Positions 14,048 through 14,778 of a stretch of DNA of 14,778 nt are shown here, in pieces. The position numbers were made by a program, and so were the translations under genes. Position 1 is the stretch's first letter. Each line of letters begins with the position of its first letter. The notes under the pieces were generated by a model. The model was not told the origin of the DNA, did not search any database, and was given only the letters and a program-made list of their open reading frames with translations. This DNA is from Planctomycetota bacterium (GTDB lineage Bacteria > Planctomycetota > MHYJ01 > JACQXL01): contig JACQXL010000029.1 in the NCBI GenBank assembly GCA_016208805.1, positions 1 to 14,778 of the forward strand, in the 5' to 3' direction.

Positions 14048-14778
14048 CTACAAGCGACCGGTCGGTGTTAGTTTAACATCCAGCCATACCTTGGGTTTGC
14101 CATCCGGCGCCGGTTCAGTCCTGAAATCTATATGCGATGCGCCGCCCGTTGAGAATCGGACGAATTCATCAGTGATATATTTATTGACCAGTTCATTGTT
14201 CAGGTCGTTTTCGGACCGGATAAGTTCCGCATCCCAATCGGTAGCCACCAGTTGGCTACCGGCCTGAATCAATCTGTTATGTAATGCCCGGCTGAACTCG
14301 GCCTTCTTATCCGGCCCGGTAATCATTATCGGTTCTTCCTTAATATCCGGATAGCCACGCCGAAAATACTTCCAGAATTCCTTATTACCGGTCAGCCACA
14401 TCACGGCCAGCGGCGCCAGTCCCTTGAAAACACCCTTTAATCCGGTAAAAGGGAGCAAATACCGGGCCAGCGATTCACCGTACCAGCGCCCTTCGGACTC
14501 CAGTTTCCTGATGAATCTTTGTGCCGGCACACCCTTAACGGTCTGGAAGGTCTTTTTGACATTAGCGAAATAGCGTCTGGCCGTATCGGTTTTAAGGAGT
14601 TTATTCTTGAGCATCTCCAGGACTCTTTTGCCCGTGCGTTTATGTTTGGTGAGAATATCAGGACGAATGGCCGGCGCATAGCCCTTCAAGGCCGGACGCG
14701 CAATCTTTTTCCGGAAGTCCTGCACGGTTCTTATCTTAGCCCGTAGACGCCGATAAGTCCTGGGCGCGGCCTGCCCGG
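14048..14778 (-). CDS. unrecognised basic protein, 5' end beyond the window
   Basis: The reading frame is open from the right edge of the window to a TAG at 14048-14050. A GTG at 14725 would give 225 aa, but the frame upstream stays open and basic (PRTYRRLRAKIRTVQDFRKK), so the true start is probably outside. The visible part begins with lysine/arginine-rich, likely helical sequence (about 1-90 of the 225), has a short hydrophobic stretch (GLKGVFKGLAPLAVMWLTG), then a more mixed domain with VATDWDAELIRSENDLNNELVNKYITDEF and an ending DGKPKVWLDVKLTPTGRL. I recognise no family and no catalytic motif. Transcription towards the protease-gspC-gspD run is co-directional, but the 172-bp gap with its own promoter candidate argues against one operon. 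Confidence 0.6.
   Translation of the reverse strand, partial: GQAAPRTYRRLRAKIRTVQDFRKKIARPALKGYAPAIRPDILTKHKRTGKRVLEMLKNKLLKTDTARRYFANVKKTFQTVKGVPAQRFIRKLESEGRWYGESLARYLLPFTGLKGVFKGLAPLAVMWLTGNKEFWKYFRRGYPDIKEEPIMITGPDKKAEFSRALHNRLIQAGSQLVATDWDAELIRSENDLNNELVNKYITDEFVRFSTGGASHIDFRTEPAPDGKPKVWLDVKLTPTGRL

Overview
The window reads as chromosome of an uncultivated, probably anaerobic, diderm bacterium of medium GC. The diderm inference rests on a type II secretion secretin with a GspC-like partner, an outer-membrane-type lipoprotein and a type IV pilus retraction ATPase. An Nfn-type electron-bifurcating pair suggests anaerobic metabolism. The mix of Nfn, YIP1, DUF2752, retropepsin-like and HExxH proteins resembles Planctomycetota or related deep lineages, but I cannot fix the phylum from sequence alone.

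Layout. (1) 1-205: a 22-bp tandem repeat and a weak hairpin. (2) 206-4908, minus strand: a tight run tatA, nfnA/sudB-like FNR subunit, sppA, YIP1-family protein, DUF2752 protein, gltD-like nfnB. The three membrane-protein genes sit between the two Nfn-type subunits. (3) 4909-5145: divergent promoter region with two small palindromes. (4) 5146-7376, plus strand: an rfbB (dTDP-glucose 4,6-dehydratase) that has lost its NAD-binding N-terminus through a frame-shifting internal deletion, overlapping a secreted HExxH metallopeptidase gene. (5) 7377-7727: about 350 bp of non-coding DNA built almost entirely from nested inverted repeats. (6) pilT on plus, convergent with a small NifU-like gene and a frame-disrupted Kelch-repeat lipoprotein gene on minus. 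(7) 10426-13875, minus: retropepsin-like aspartic protease, GspC-like protein and GspD secretin (one-base frameshift). (8) 14048-14778, minus: 3' part of an unrecognised basic protein running off the window.

How the genes fit together. The left operon combines NADPH/NADH/ferredoxin redox balancing with envelope functions (Tat export, membrane signal-peptide degradation, two small membrane proteins). The right half is about the cell surface: type II secretion and type IV pilus parts share ancestry, and a lipoprotein and a secreted peptidase are plausible surface or exported products.

Two themes stand out. Short palindromes with G/C-rich arms are scattered through intergenic regions and also lie inside two reading frames. 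Three genes (rfbB, the Kelch gene, gspD) are frame-disrupted; whether this is real decay or sequence error can only be settled with reads.
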